A DNA stretch of 64,000 bases from Armatimonas sp043757465 (lineage in GTDB: Bacteria; Armatimonadota; Armatimonadia; Armatimonadales; Armatimonadaceae), in assembly GCF_043757465.1 (NCBI RefSeq), contig NZ_JAYVPL010000145.1, positions 1-64,000 of the forward strand, in the 5' to 3' direction. Below, one piece after another: positions 52,001-61,041 of the stretch; within the stretch, counting starts at the first letter, position 1; each line of letters opens with the position of its first letter. The translations under genes and the position numbers were made by a program. The notes beneath the pieces are model-generated. The model did not search any database. It was not told where the DNA came from and saw nothing but the letters and a program-made list of their open reading frames with translations.

Positions 52001-55000
52001 AGAGCAACGCCTTCTACAACGGAACTCTTAAGGCTCAGTACGTCGCTGATAGGGGCGGAAACGGTTCCATCGTAATCAACGCTGTGGGAACCACACCACT
52101 GAATACGGATGCCTCAACCCCGAATCAGAACTTGTACGGGACGTTTGATGGCACAAGCTGGAACTACTCTCCACCCCGCTCCGCTCCTATTAGTGCTTTT
52201 CTAACTTTCGGCACAGGGTCAGGAGATGCCGGACGGACGAGTGATGCGGATCTAGCCTACGTTGACTCAATCCTGCCAATCGGAGGAGCCGTTGCTGAGT
52301 ATAACTATGGTAATGGTAACGGAGCGCTAATTTCCAGTACCGCAAATAATGGAGGGCGTGTCTACTACGCCGCCTTCGGTTTTGAGAGCTTGGGCTCTGA
52401 CTGGTATCTCCAAACTCCGGCTGGTGGCACAATTCCGCTTATCTTTAACCGCGCACGTCGTGCCGAGATTATGACCAACTTCCTGTTGGCCAACCGTACG
52501 GGTACGATGTCGGGACGTGTGATTGATGACAACGGTTCCCCTGTAGCCGATGCGTTAATTCGGGCAACCCAAGGCACTAATACTGCCGTGGGGACTGCTC
52601 TGACAAACGGTAGCGGTGACTTCATTATCCAGGGGTTACCCGTGGGTGGATATACTATCTCAGGCTACAAGCAAGGGTTTTATACTCAACACAGTATTGG
52701 ATACTTTGTACAAGCTGCGAATGATACCAAGACTTCGCTCAAGCTAAAGCGGGCTAACCCGGGCAAGCTCACGAATATCGTGAAGCCCAATCCGGTTCCC
52801 CCTGCTCCAGACCCTGAGGGGGGCGTCTTCGCTCTTGATGGGAAAACGGGGATCGGTGGCGTCGAGATTCAAGCCCGCCGCATCAATGCGGATGGCACGA
52901 TGAATATTGCAACTGCAATTTCATCGGATGGTACCGATGGCCGACGGCCCGGTGCGTACCAGGTTCCTGACCTTCTGGTCTGGGACGATGGCTACGAGCT
53001 GTTCGTCAATGCGGCAACCAATCCTCAATTGGACTCCAACGGACGTCCCCAGTACAATCCGGATGGGACGCTTAAGACCGTTCCGAATCCTAAGCTACGT
53101 TCCGAACTTACTTCTATCGTTGTCGGTAAGCCAACCCAGGCGGGTGTCTTGCTGGGAGCGGGAACACTGATTCAGAATCGTCCGACCCCAACAGAGCCTG
53201 AAAGATGGCGTCTGATTGTGATCGAGGATCAAGTATCACAGATTGACTTCCTTCTGGGTGGACAGTCCCAGAAAGTCGTTGGGCAGGTACTAAATGCAAT
53301 CACTAACAACCCCATTCCGAATGCCTTTATAACGGCAGTGGATGAGGGGACGGGGGCAACACTTGGTTCGGCAACCTCCGATGTTAATGGGAACTACACT
53401 CTCATTAATATTGCGGACAAGTCGGACAAGCTGCCCGCTGCCAGCTACACAATTACTGCCTCTGCTCTGGGCTTCAATACGGTGGCGCAGAATGGTGTTG
53501 TTGTAGGAGGGACAGGAGTGCTCACTCTGCCTGTCTTCCGCTTGACCCCGTTGCCGGATGGTTCCGTCTCAGGAACTGTCAAAAAGGTAACAGGAGATGC
53601 ACTTGAGGCTGGTGTGACAATTCGGTTCTACATTGTTCAGAACGGAATCGTCAGCTCAACTCCTGCCGCGACGGTAACCACAACTGCTACGTCAAGTAGT
53701 GATGCGACGGGATACACCTCCAACTTCAAGACGGCTCTTCCCCCGGGTGAGTACGAGGTTGTTGGTGACAAAGTAGGCTTGACCACAGATCCCACGCCCC
53801 TGCCACGACTCTTCGTGACATCGGCAACGGAGCGGAAATCCTATAACTTCCGTATGCAGCCTGCCAAGGTATACAGCGATGGGATCCAACTCATCTCGAT
53901 ACCGGGTCGCTACGACTACACAACGATCACCACTCGTGGAATATTTGGTCTGCTCCCCTCGGGAGACAACGATGGGGACGGAACACCTAACACGGCAAAT
54001 GATCGTGCGATCTTCAACATCTTCAATGTCGCTGATTGGACGGGGACGGAATACAACATCGGACCGGAAATAGCGCTTCAGGTAGGTAAGGGATACTTCA
54101 CCCGCTTTGGAGCACCCGTTTCTGTCACCCAGGTTGGTGCGGCACAGCCAGGTAGTACCTTCACACTCTCTCTGGCACCGGGTTGGAACCTGGTCGGGCA
54201 TCCGTTCGTGAATCCGACCAGCCCCAATACACCCGCACCAGATTTGGATCTCTATACTCACGGTCAGATCCAAGAGGAAGGTGGGCCTGTACTAAGCATG
54301 ACGGATGCTGTCCGTCAGGGAAAAGTACGTGGTGTTCTGTTCGGTTACTCGGGATCTAACAATGGATCTACCTACTATCAGTCGAGTCTTATTAAGCCCT
54401 GGTTCGGTTACTGGTTCCAAAACCAGACTAATCAGACCCTGAAGTTGATTCTCAGCTACCCTGTCTCCCGGGGCGTGAAAGTGGCCAGCAAGCCACTGAC
54501 ACGCGCTCAAACAGAAGCGATCCAGTATCGCCGCATCGAGAGCACAGGCCCGTTGAAATACAAGATTCAATTGTCTGTGAGCCAGGAAGGTGGTCTGTCC
54601 GACACAGACAACTCCGTAGGGGTATCTCCAACGGCAAAGGACGGATTCGATACCGAGGACACCCAAAAGCCACCGATGATGACGGGCGTAGACCAGGTCT
54701 ACGTGCAGATTCAGGGAACGGATAAGCAAGGGCGCTCGGCGGGCTTCGCGGATGTTATCCAAGCAGCCACTCCGGGAACCAAGAGCTGGGACTTTACAGT
54801 CAGCACAAGCCGGGCCGGTACCGTGACAGTCTTTTGGCCAAACGCCATGCGACTGCCTAAGGGGATTGAGCCCACTGTGACAGACTTGGAGACAGGTAAG
54901 AAGATGGCGATACGTTCCGCTTCCGCTTACCGGTTCCAAGCAACGGGCAAGGCCACACATCGGTTCCGTATTGAAGTCGCACCGCAGAAAACACGTGTAC

Positions 55001-55302
55001 TGGCGCTTGCCAATGTTCGTGTCAAGGGAAATAGCCGCGGTGTTTCCGGCGACAACTACCGAATTAGCTTCACGGCAACGGATCAGTCCGATGTCGAGCT
55101 GCAAGTGACGACATTCGGTGGGCGGGTGGTCAGCACCCAAAGGACTCGTGCTGAGGCGGGAGTCGAAACAGACCTTATTTGGAATGGTCTGAACAACGGC
55201 GGGGGCGCCGCACCTGCGGGAGCCTACATGATCGTCCTGACGGCGAGAAACAGTGCAGGAGCAACGGTGCGGCAATCACTGCCGCTCGTGCGAGTGCGCT
55301 AG
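49015..55302 (+). CDS. giant secreted modular protein (propeller, regulatory-like and FlgD-like domains)
   Basis: 2095 residues from a TTG start behind GGAGG. Signal peptide (RRYAALAVFMTALVGITAVANAQ). Order: PD40/TolB-like propeller (~90-500; e.g. DEITPHWVDDEQTIYFAKN, NPAASPDGKYVAFDS, DQYPTWSPFINATRVAFQS); beta-rich spacer; a class-I glutamine-amidotransferase-like flavodoxin region (~940-1130; LIVWAAPFIGNIF, FVNNGGALFVSGSDVGF); about four carboxypeptidase-regulatory/SpaA-like folds (~1160-1610; SGRVIDDNGSPVADALIRA, GQVLNAITNNPIPNAFITAV); a GWNLVGHPF...GYWFQ module (~1620-1820); a beta-sandwich with KPP and W..F strands; and a FlgD-like Ig domain (~1995-2095; LIWNGLNNGGGAAPAGAYMI). Such proteins are cell-surface or secreted. 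It leads a cluster whose members share the last three modules. Confidence 0.88.
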   Translation: MKFVPTSRRYAALAVFMTALVGITAVANAQRRDRQTPSLGKYTVPLRSFAGVGDTRFLAPSVTARELGSSALDKQGTKNPTRVQIGGPNGANVQEKVVDATFSETTDEITPHWVDDEQTIYFAKNSGTATSSHYQLHRISSSVVNNPQQNGAGISVALTNEPGADHWWPTPDRSGNRLAFAKSTDNRILTDPLKVWHLYMAVTPGPGNTIDTGPGGSSNLLNLTGDPQTFRGKKFLNVGRPCWVGTTELMFSGRLEGDTLYHLYTVNVVSRRFTQVTDTTADERNPAASPDGKYVAFDSTAASSAAGNTYVGGTLPKTDTTDGDPARATAINPTGRRNIFVLSLATGAVVQFSNRYVGAPDSDDIQPSFSASRNNLFTNTTGNQYFIAFASTRQPDVAGAPTAYTAGTNTHDIYAVRATTTATSTAALLVEGAPTAGAQSAKQIDTSDPGYIFNDQYPTWSPFINATRVAFQSNRVGSLQAGNFGEGFRLPSAPTPSNYNDICLASVVDVSAPTLIRYDTSTSTGDVVHINPVNPGDTRLQPFDANISSRSRSSVNPLFPGQDAFFAVRVDDRESGVRSVYLQFKNPNSKYQSLAQGGLGVEHKDYFGTHYVLWEGSPPQTLPWMSADGSNRVGIEYEAQVVGLDGTSYFNHRNSGGPIYTPSVNDRTAFSGANNPPMDGTGGRPNTWLRLQPIVDEATGEPIKPADGRGGVLYGAKWKLPAEASDWIIDVISYDNATNPYGPGSLNWIIYDNVWGFSTAIVPNAPDVDSLFVSDNMLGQKFFIARPGQVAGAPSNDQPLSFGAESYYTDPVMTRYPSEVNPTAVPAPGTTDIRPWSTQGPLQLTGRFGGRNARGAAVNPGMIHPLGVASYVDPQIAFTPVLETNGVTYALPNTGRYTIWRTLCRGPVPQELMDAYLPYAAPAPADVVVGEKAERTIRVKKRLIVWAAPFIGNIFVGSGSLADLKTQERLTAFVNNGGALFVSGSDVGFALAGNGQSNAFYNGTLKAQYVADRGGNGSIVINAVGTTPLNTDASTPNQNLYGTFDGTSWNYSPPRSAPISAFLTFGTGSGDAGRTSDADLAYVDSILPIGGAVAEYNYGNGNGALISSTANNGGRVYYAAFGFESLGSDWYLQTPAGGTIPLIFNRARRAEIMTNFLLANRTGTMSGRVIDDNGSPVADALIRATQGTNTAVGTALTNGSGDFIIQGLPVGGYTISGYKQGFYTQHSIGYFVQAANDTKTSLKLKRANPGKLTNIVKPNPVPPAPDPEGGVFALDGKTGIGGVEIQARRINADGTMNIATAISSDGTDGRRPGAYQVPDLLVWDDGYELFVNAATNPQLDSNGRPQYNPDGTLKTVPNPKLRSELTSIVVGKPTQAGVLLGAGTLIQNRPTPTEPERWRLIVIEDQVSQIDFLLGGQSQKVVGQVLNAITNNPIPNAFITAVDEGTGATLGSATSDVNGNYTLINIADKSDKLPAASYTITASALGFNTVAQNGVVVGGTGVLTLPVFRLTPLPDGSVSGTVKKVTGDALEAGVTIRFYIVQNGIVSSTPAATVTTTATSSSDATGYTSNFKTALPPGEYEVVGDKVGLTTDPTPLPRLFVTSATERKSYNFRMQPAKVYSDGIQLISIPGRYDYTTITTRGIFGLLPSGDNDGDGTPNTANDRAIFNIFNVADWTGTEYNIGPEIALQVGKGYFTRFGAPVSVTQVGAAQPGSTFTLSLAPGWNLVGHPFVNPTSPNTPAPDLDLYTHGQIQEEGGPVLSMTDAVRQGKVRGVLFGYSGSNNGSTYYQSSLIKPWFGYWFQNQTNQTLKLILSYPVSRGVKVASKPLTRAQTEAIQYRRIESTGPLKYKIQLSVSQEGGLSDTDNSVGVSPTAKDGFDTEDTQKPPMMTGVDQVYVQIQGTDKQGRSAGFADVIQAATPGTKSWDFTVSTSRAGTVTVFWPNAMRLPKGIEPTVTDLETGKKMAIRSASAYRFQATGKATHRFRIEVAPQKTRVLALANVRVKGNSRGVSGDNYRISFTATDQSDVELQVTTFGGRVVSTQRTRAEAGVETDLIWNGLNNGGGAAPAGAYMIVLTARNSAGATVRQSLPLVRVR

Positions 55303-55314
55303 TTTTAAAAGCTT

Positions 55315-55349
55315 ACAGATTCCTCCCCAGATTCTGGGGAGGAATCTGT
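55315..55349. terminator. 16-bp perfect inverted repeat after the giant protein
   Basis: ACAGATTCCTCCCCAG - ATT - CTGGGGAGGAATCTGT, 12 bp past the stop. The stem is very strong, but no T-run follows on the plus strand; on the minus strand it is followed by AAGCTTTT. It may be a processing site or a terminator of an unusual kind. Confidence 0.6.
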
Positions 55350-55468
55350 GGCTACTGTGTAGAAAAATAGTAACAATACATGCGGGGTACAATGCGAACC
55401 ATGATCGAGCGGCAAGACTGCTCAATAACGGGAAGGCTTGCTACGACAATGGACGGAGGAAAAACGCG

Positions 55469-57520
55469 TTGAGAAATTTGGTGCTTGGGAGCTTTGGGCG
55501 ACGTATTAGCTGGTCGCTAGTAACGGCGCTTCTGTTGCCTGTACTCATGCTGGCGATGCCGAAGCAAGTGAAAGCGCAAACCACTCGAATCCCTTCGGTG
55601 GCTGCGCTCGACTTTGGGGTATTACCAGGAGTTGGGGCAACTCAGATTGATGGCCGTAGTGCGACGGATGCTGTGGCAACGGAGATGACAAATACCAGTC
55701 GGTATGAAATCACGCCACGTACCGTCCTCAATCAAGAGATTCAGAAACAGGGGTTGAGTGCTCCCTTTAATAATATTGGGATTCAGCGTCTGGGACGATC
55801 TCTTGGTGTGGACTCTATTCTTTCTGGGGACATCGTTGCGTTGGCGACGGTAGACAACCAGGTCAAAGTGACACTCAGTGTGCGCTTAACTGATGTTGTC
55901 TCAGGGGAATTCATTAATGGGGCAGTTCAAACAGGAATCTCTCCTGTGCCGCCTGCTGGTATTGAGCCAGATCGTCAAGTGCAGATTGGTCAAGCGATCT
56001 CAAATGCTGCATTTCTCGCTGTTAAAGCGATGAGCTCCTTCACGCTGGCCGCGGCAACGGTGCTGAATACCAGTGATTCACAAATCTATCTCAACAGGGG
56101 TAGTCGTGATGGGCTGAAAAACGATATGGAAATGATCGTTTTGCGTGGTCGGGAGCTTGTTGGCAAGATCAAAATTGTTTCGACTCAATCCACAACTGCG
56201 ATCGCAAGCGTGGTCGAGGCTAGCAAAGGAATTCAGCCACAGGATCACGCCCGTGCGATTGTGAAAATTCCTGGAGTGATTCAAACCGCGGATGGTGGGA
56301 TTAAAATCTTGCCAGTGCCTAATCTCAATAACTATAAGCCAAACCAGAAAAACCAGAAAAGTGCCCTCGGCACGGTCATTGGTGTCGTTGGTGCGCTTCT
56401 GCTGGTCGGGTTCCTGTTCAGTAGCCGCAATAGCAATCAGGGCGCTGGTGTGGTTGGGGTCGTCGCCCGTGCCTATGCAGACGGCACTGTTTCCGCGGCG
56501 CTTGATCCGTCTGCTGCTCGCGTTGAAGTTCGCTGGCAGCCAGCGCAAGACATTCCGAACAATAACATCATTGAGTACCATGTCTGGCGCGATGACGATC
56601 TGATCGGCGTGACAAGTCGCACACAAGCTTGGTTTGTGGATAATCCTACACGGCAGGGTACTCAGCCTTACCAGGTCGTTGACTATGGACAAAGCCAGAA
56701 CTTAACGACAACCGCTGGTGGTACGACAACCGCTGGTGGCACAACAACCGCTGGTGGTACGACAACCGCTGGTGGTACCACGGCTGGGGGGACGACTGCA
56801 AACGCTGGGCTTGGTTTTGGTACGAGTCTTCGGACCCAAAACGGGACGGTCGTGCCTATGGCTGTCGGAGTGACTCATCACTACCGTGTCAGCGTTGTTT
56901 TCCGCGCAGTTCAAGCCCCTGACCTCTCCAGTACCGTTAACACGGGTGGTGGCGGCGGTGGCGGTATCGGTGGCGGCGGTGGTATCGGCGGTGGCGGCGG
57001 TGGCATCGGCGGCGGTGGTATCGGCGGTGGTGGCATCGGCGGCGGCGGTGGCGGCATCGGCGGTGGTGGGGCAACTGCTACAGCAGGGACAACTCTCTAT
57101 CGTGAATCAGCTCTTGAGGCTCGGAGCGGTGCAGTGACTCCACTGTCGCGTCCCCAAGTAACAGGCCCTGTCTCAGATCAAAATATGCAGCGTGTCATTG
57201 TGTCGTTCCAGACGACTCAGGGCGCGAACCAGTACGGTGTGGAGTTCTCTTCAACACCGGACTTCAAGCGTAAGATTCAGAAGGCACCCTTCTTTGCCAA
57301 CTTTACGCTGGGAGCAGATACTCGAACGGAAGCCTATGACTTGAGCACGGACTTCAAGGATCTAAAGGCTGGTAGTAAGATCTACTTCCGTGTCGGTGCA
57401 CGAAACTCTCTGGATACTCCAGGGCCTCAGGGGCGTGACACGGTTAACGGAGATGATTACATCTACTCACAAGATCTGAGATCCTTCTCTAAGATCGGTG
57501 TTCCGCCGGCGGCACCGTAG
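55469..57520 (+). CDS. CsgG/FlgT-like secreted protein with TTTAGG and polyglycine repeats
   Basis: 683 residues. Start TTG 55469 is chosen because GGAGGA lies 8 bases upstream and a signal peptide follows (SWSLVTALLLPVLMLAMPKQVKAQ). Residues ~40-190 resemble the CsgG/TolB-N fold (VAALDFGVLPGVGA, LGRSLGVDSILSGDIVAL). ~195-275 resembles the FlgT C-terminal domain (IYLNRGSRDGLKNDMEMIVLR, GKIKIVS). A membrane helix (LGTVIGVVGALLLVGFLFSS, ~310) is followed by a fibronectin-like part split by two low-complexity runs: four exact 18-bp TTTAGG units and a ~42-residue Gly/Ile tract. CsgG is an outer-membrane secretion pore for curli and FlgT a flagellar ring protein; a pore or ring role here is inference. 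Confidence 0.8.
   Translation: MRNLVLGSFGRRISWSLVTALLLPVLMLAMPKQVKAQTTRIPSVAALDFGVLPGVGATQIDGRSATDAVATEMTNTSRYEITPRTVLNQEIQKQGLSAPFNNIGIQRLGRSLGVDSILSGDIVALATVDNQVKVTLSVRLTDVVSGEFINGAVQTGISPVPPAGIEPDRQVQIGQAISNAAFLAVKAMSSFTLAAATVLNTSDSQIYLNRGSRDGLKNDMEMIVLRGRELVGKIKIVSTQSTTAIASVVEASKGIQPQDHARAIVKIPGVIQTADGGIKILPVPNLNNYKPNQKNQKSALGTVIGVVGALLLVGFLFSSRNSNQGAGVVGVVARAYADGTVSAALDPSAARVEVRWQPAQDIPNNNIIEYHVWRDDDLIGVTSRTQAWFVDNPTRQGTQPYQVVDYGQSQNLTTTAGGTTTAGGTTTAGGTTTAGGTTAGGTTANAGLGFGTSLRTQNGTVVPMAVGVTHHYRVSVVFRAVQAPDLSSTVNTGGGGGGGIGGGGGIGGGGGGIGGGGIGGGGIGGGGGGIGGGGATATAGTTLYRESALEARSGAVTPLSRPQVTGPVSDQNMQRVIVSFQTTQGANQYGVEFSSTPDFKRKIQKAPFFANFTLGADTRTEAYDLSTDFKDLKAGSKIYFRVGARNSLDTPGPQGRDTVNGDDYIYSQDLRSFSKIGVPPAAP
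56704..56790 (+). repeat. 18-bp tandem repeats encoding TTTAGG
   Basis: Four near-identical 18-bp units (ACGACAACCGCTGGTGGT type) and a shorter fifth encode TTTAGG repeats. They are prone to copy-number change. Confidence 0.85.
56944..57071 (+). repeat. GGC/GGT-rich tract encoding Gly with spaced Ile
   Basis: About 128 bp of GGCGGTGGC-like units with ATC at intervals encode blocks of three to six Gly separated by Ile. It probably forms a flexible spacer. Confidence 0.85.
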
Positions 57521-57533
57521 CGGACATACACTA

Positions 57534-57564
57534 CGGAGGGATAGCCGCTAAGGTTGTCCCTCCG
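57534..57564. terminator. stem-loop between CsgG-like and protease genes
   Basis: CGGAGGGA (57534-57541) pairs with TCCCTCCG (57557-57564) around a 15-base loop, 13 bp after the stop. No T-run follows. Confidence 0.45.
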
Positions 57565-57659
57565 ATGACGACAATCCAACGTAGAGAAAACGTTCGGAAT
57601 CTATGCGGGAATCAAGGCTAGTAAACTAGTTAGAGTTCTGTGCAATCCTGAGAACAACG

Positions 57660-60600
57660 ATGAGGCAAATAAAACTTCGAGCCATTTTAAGCGGCCTGTT
57701 AGCAACGGGGGCACTCCTGAGTGTCCCGGGATCCGTTGCGCAAGCAGCGACGCAATTGGCAAAGTCCGGAGAGATTGTGGTTCGGGTTTCTGGCAATGTA
57801 AATCCAGATGCACTCGCTGCCACTATAGATGCTACGGTCCTTGGGCCTGTTGCCTACTGTCCTGGATACTATCGTTTTGGCCTTAAGGGGAGAAATCCGC
57901 TTGCGGGCCCCGAAGCGCCAAAAACGGATCTCCTCGCTGCAATTGAAACCTTGCAGCGTCAAGGGATTGTGGCTAGCCCTGACTGGATACAGTACCCGAC
58001 CGGTTTTTCCCAAGGGCAAAAGAAGACTGGAAGTAAAGCTGCTTCCAGCCGAGCTCAAGCGGGCCCAGGGACACAATTTACCCCTAACGATGCTCTCTTT
58101 GGTCGTCAGTGGGGCAGTACTATGATCCGCATGCCGGAAGCCTGGGATATCCAGATTGGCAATGGTACTCCTGTCCTCGTGTCTATTATTGATTCGGGAA
58201 TAGATCCACAACACCCTGACCTTAAGGATTCCAGCGGTGGATCACGGATTGTTGCTCAACAAGACTTCTCAGGAGCGAATGCTCCTGGGACGGACTCGAT
58301 TGGGCATGGAACCCATGTTGCGGGAACAGTAGGAGCGAGTACCAATAATACAATCGGTGTGACCGGTGTTGCTGGCCTAGAGCGTAATGGGCTTATTGTT
58401 AAGTTCATCAATGCCAAAGTCTTTGACACAGGAGGGGCGGCGTCATCAACGGTTGCTTCGGGTATTGGCTACTCAGTATCGCAAGGCGCTCGTGTTATCA
58501 ACATGAGCCTTGGCTTTCAAGGGCCGTCGGCAGCCCAAGTTGAGGTAGATGCTGTCAATGCTGCGATTGCGGCAGGGGTTGTGGTTGTTGTCGCTGCTGG
58601 AAACAACTCGTCAGACAATGACAATCCAAATACTAAATTTTGGCCCGCTGATATACCTGGTGTCATTAAAGTTACTGCGGTAGGGCCGACGAAAACTTTA
58701 AGCAGTTTTTCGAACTTCGGGGGCAATCCTCAAAAAATTGCGGCACCGGGCGGTGATGATTTTTCCGCTGCTGGTGCGGGGGCCGTCTGGTCAACGGGGC
58801 CTGTCGCAGGATCAATAGACTTTCCTACTCCCGGTGGTTATTACCCCGCAAATGGAACCTCTATGGCTTGTCCGCATGTTGCGGGCGCTGCGGTTCTCCT
58901 GGTCGCGGCTGGTGTTCCGGCAAATGAGATCTATAAGGCTCTAGCAGACGGTGCACAGCCGCCCGGAGATGCTCCTAGCGTAGCTCGGTATGGGCCTGGA
59001 GTTCTTGATGTCTATTCCTCTTTGTTGCCGTTTTCCAATCCAGAACCTCGGATGACTTTAGAGGGGCCGAGTGATCGTGGCAACTCCTACTTTAGCGCCA
59101 CTCCCATCAGCATTTCTCTTTCTGGGGTTGGGAAAATCTATGCGAGTGGTCCTCCCAGCACCATTACGGGACGTTGGTCGCTTGAACAAGATTTGACGGT
59201 TGAAGTTCAAACGATCGGACGTACCCCGAGCATCGTGAAGTCTTTTGTGGGCGGGCGTGGAGTTACAGGGCAACCTAACCGTTTCGAGATTCCCGTGCTA
59301 CCTGCAAATGTATCTAAGGCAACGGTCTATTCGGGAATTCGAGTTCCCGCAGTCAACGCCGATGGTTCCTATTCGCCGATTAGTCTTTCGCCGGGGCAGT
59401 ACCGCATTGTTGGGAAGGTGAACCTTCGCGACAAAACAGGGATTGTCGCGACCCAAGAGCAAGTACAGTTCATCACGATTGTTGAGAAGCGCTTAAGTGC
59501 AGGACGCAGTATGTTTGCGACACCGTTTAAGGCAGGCGTCTTCCTTCGACCAGTTACTAGTCCTAATATGACCCCTGAGGCAGCACTGCTAGGGCAGACA
59601 ACATCATTTGCGATTGCACGTTACAACCCGTTGCGTAGCTTGAGCGATGATGATTATGCTCGTTTCCGTTCAAATGATCCCTACGTCTTGAAGAACGCAG
59701 CGCGCTTCGATCTGATTGATCAGTTGGATCGGCGTATCACGGTTTTCGACACGACGAATCCTGGAGCGTCTATCGCGCCTATTGGCTTAGGCTACTGGCT
59801 TGATCTTGACCGTGAGGCGGCCCTTAGCACCGTACTGCTCCCTTACCCGACTCAGATTCCTGGAGTGAGTCCCATTGCGGAAAACTCTGTTGGAATACGG
59901 GCCTATGCCTCCGGCGGCGGCTGGAACATGATCGGGGCACCGTTTACCTACCCGGTAGACTGGAGTGTGGTGACGGTTATGGTGGAGGGAGTGAGCTACT
60001 CCATGGCAGATGCGGCCAAGGCGGGAATTATCTCCCCCGCTTTGATCGGTTTTGCCAATGGAGATTATGTCTACTCCGTTGCACCTGCGGGACAGCTTGA
60101 GCCTTTTAACGGTTACTGGGTGCGTGTCTTCCATGACTGCACACTACTTATTCCCCCGGTTCCGGGTGCGCCAACTTCACGTGCACAGACCGGAGCTGCC
60201 AAGGGCGCGGATGAGTGGCGAGCGCGATTTGAAGTCACTATCGCGGGTGATCGTGATAGAGATGGCCAGAACTACTTTGGTCAGCTACGCGATGCAAATC
60301 AGAACGAAGACCGCTTTGACATCCTCAAACCACCTTCTGGTTCGGGCAATGTTTATGCGCGGTTTGTCAAAACTAATTCTGGAACGAGCCGCTCGCTCGC
60401 GTTTGATATGCGCCCGCTTACAGGAACTGAGGGCAATAGCCAGGAATGGAAAGCGGTTGTAACGACAACACGCCCCAATGCCACGGTTGCTGTGTCTTGG
60501 CCAGGGTTGCAATCTGCACCGCGTAACGCCAAGTTTGTTCTCCATGACACCGTGACAGGTGCGACGATCCCCATGTCGTCGCAGTCCTCGTACACTTTCA

Positions 60601-60971
60601 AGTCTGGTGCCCCCGGAAGCTCTCGTAATTTTACGATTTCGATGCAAAAGCTTCCTAGCGGCGGTGTGCTGACGATGCGTTCTCTGAGAGCTGTGTCAGG
60701 CGGACGGGCAGCGAAGGGCTGGGCATTTGGCTTGACTACCAACTTGGATGCTAATGTCAAGGGGGTTGTTGAGACCATGACAGGGCGTCCGGTTGCTGTA
60801 TTGGGCACTAAGGGACGCGCTCAAGCAGGTCGGGAATCAACCCTGACTTGGGATGGTCGCAGCTCTAGTGGCAGTTACATTCCTGCGGGAGCGTACCGAG
60901 TTAAGGTTTATGCCGAAACGGCAGACGGCCAGATTGCATCACAACAGGCGACGATTATTAATGTTCGCTAG
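57660..60971 (+). CDS. secreted subtilisin-family (S8) protease with GWN/GYW and FlgD-like modules
   Basis: 1103 residues. Signal peptide MRQIKLRAILSGLLATGALL..., then an I9-like propeptide (GEIVVRVSGNVNPDALAATI). The S8 domain has the full triad: Asp in SIIDSGIDPQHPDL (~177), His in GHGTHVAGTVG (~216), Ser in NGTSMACPHVAGAA (~401), plus the oxyanion Asn in VVAAGNNS. After ~600: a GWNMIGAPF...GYWV module (~613-837), a beta-sandwich (~850-995) and a FlgD-like Ig domain (~1000-1103; LTWDGRSSSGSYIPAGAYRV). The protease could mature its neighbours or digest proteins outside the cell. The start is ATG with a weak ribosome-binding site. Confidence 0.93.
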   Translation: MRQIKLRAILSGLLATGALLSVPGSVAQAATQLAKSGEIVVRVSGNVNPDALAATIDATVLGPVAYCPGYYRFGLKGRNPLAGPEAPKTDLLAAIETLQRQGIVASPDWIQYPTGFSQGQKKTGSKAASSRAQAGPGTQFTPNDALFGRQWGSTMIRMPEAWDIQIGNGTPVLVSIIDSGIDPQHPDLKDSSGGSRIVAQQDFSGANAPGTDSIGHGTHVAGTVGASTNNTIGVTGVAGLERNGLIVKFINAKVFDTGGAASSTVASGIGYSVSQGARVINMSLGFQGPSAAQVEVDAVNAAIAAGVVVVVAAGNNSSDNDNPNTKFWPADIPGVIKVTAVGPTKTLSSFSNFGGNPQKIAAPGGDDFSAAGAGAVWSTGPVAGSIDFPTPGGYYPANGTSMACPHVAGAAVLLVAAGVPANEIYKALADGAQPPGDAPSVARYGPGVLDVYSSLLPFSNPEPRMTLEGPSDRGNSYFSATPISISLSGVGKIYASGPPSTITGRWSLEQDLTVEVQTIGRTPSIVKSFVGGRGVTGQPNRFEIPVLPANVSKATVYSGIRVPAVNADGSYSPISLSPGQYRIVGKVNLRDKTGIVATQEQVQFITIVEKRLSAGRSMFATPFKAGVFLRPVTSPNMTPEAALLGQTTSFAIARYNPLRSLSDDDYARFRSNDPYVLKNAARFDLIDQLDRRITVFDTTNPGASIAPIGLGYWLDLDREAALSTVLLPYPTQIPGVSPIAENSVGIRAYASGGGWNMIGAPFTYPVDWSVVTVMVEGVSYSMADAAKAGIISPALIGFANGDYVYSVAPAGQLEPFNGYWVRVFHDCTLLIPPVPGAPTSRAQTGAAKGADEWRARFEVTIAGDRDRDGQNYFGQLRDANQNEDRFDILKPPSGSGNVYARFVKTNSGTSRSLAFDMRPLTGTEGNSQEWKAVVTTTRPNATVAVSWPGLQSAPRNAKFVLHDTVTGATIPMSSQSSYTFKSGAPGSSRNFTISMQKLPSGGVLTMRSLRAVSGGRAAKGWAFGLTTNLDANVKGVVETMTGRPVAVLGTKGRAQAGRESTLTWDGRSSSGSYIPAGAYRVKVYAETADGQIASQQATIINVR

Positions 60972-60980
60972 ACATGAATC

Positions 60981-61008
60981 GGGCTGTGCAAGTAAACTAG
61001 CACAGCCC
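60981..61008. terminator. stem-loop after the protease gene
   Basis: GGGCTGTGC (60981-60989) pairs with GCACAGCCC (61000-61008), loop AAGTAAACTA, 9 bp past the stop. No T-run follows. Confidence 0.5.
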
Positions 61009-61041
61009 AGAGATGCTGACGAAGCAAAGAGAGGTTATTCG

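Noticed and set aside
54292..55275. 327-residue open frame on the minus strand
   Set aside because: Shadow of the giant surface protein; the sequence is Cys/Arg/His-rich without family motifs.
56944..57071. CRISPR or other spaced array
   Set aside because: The repeats are coding glycine codons without unique spacers of constant length.
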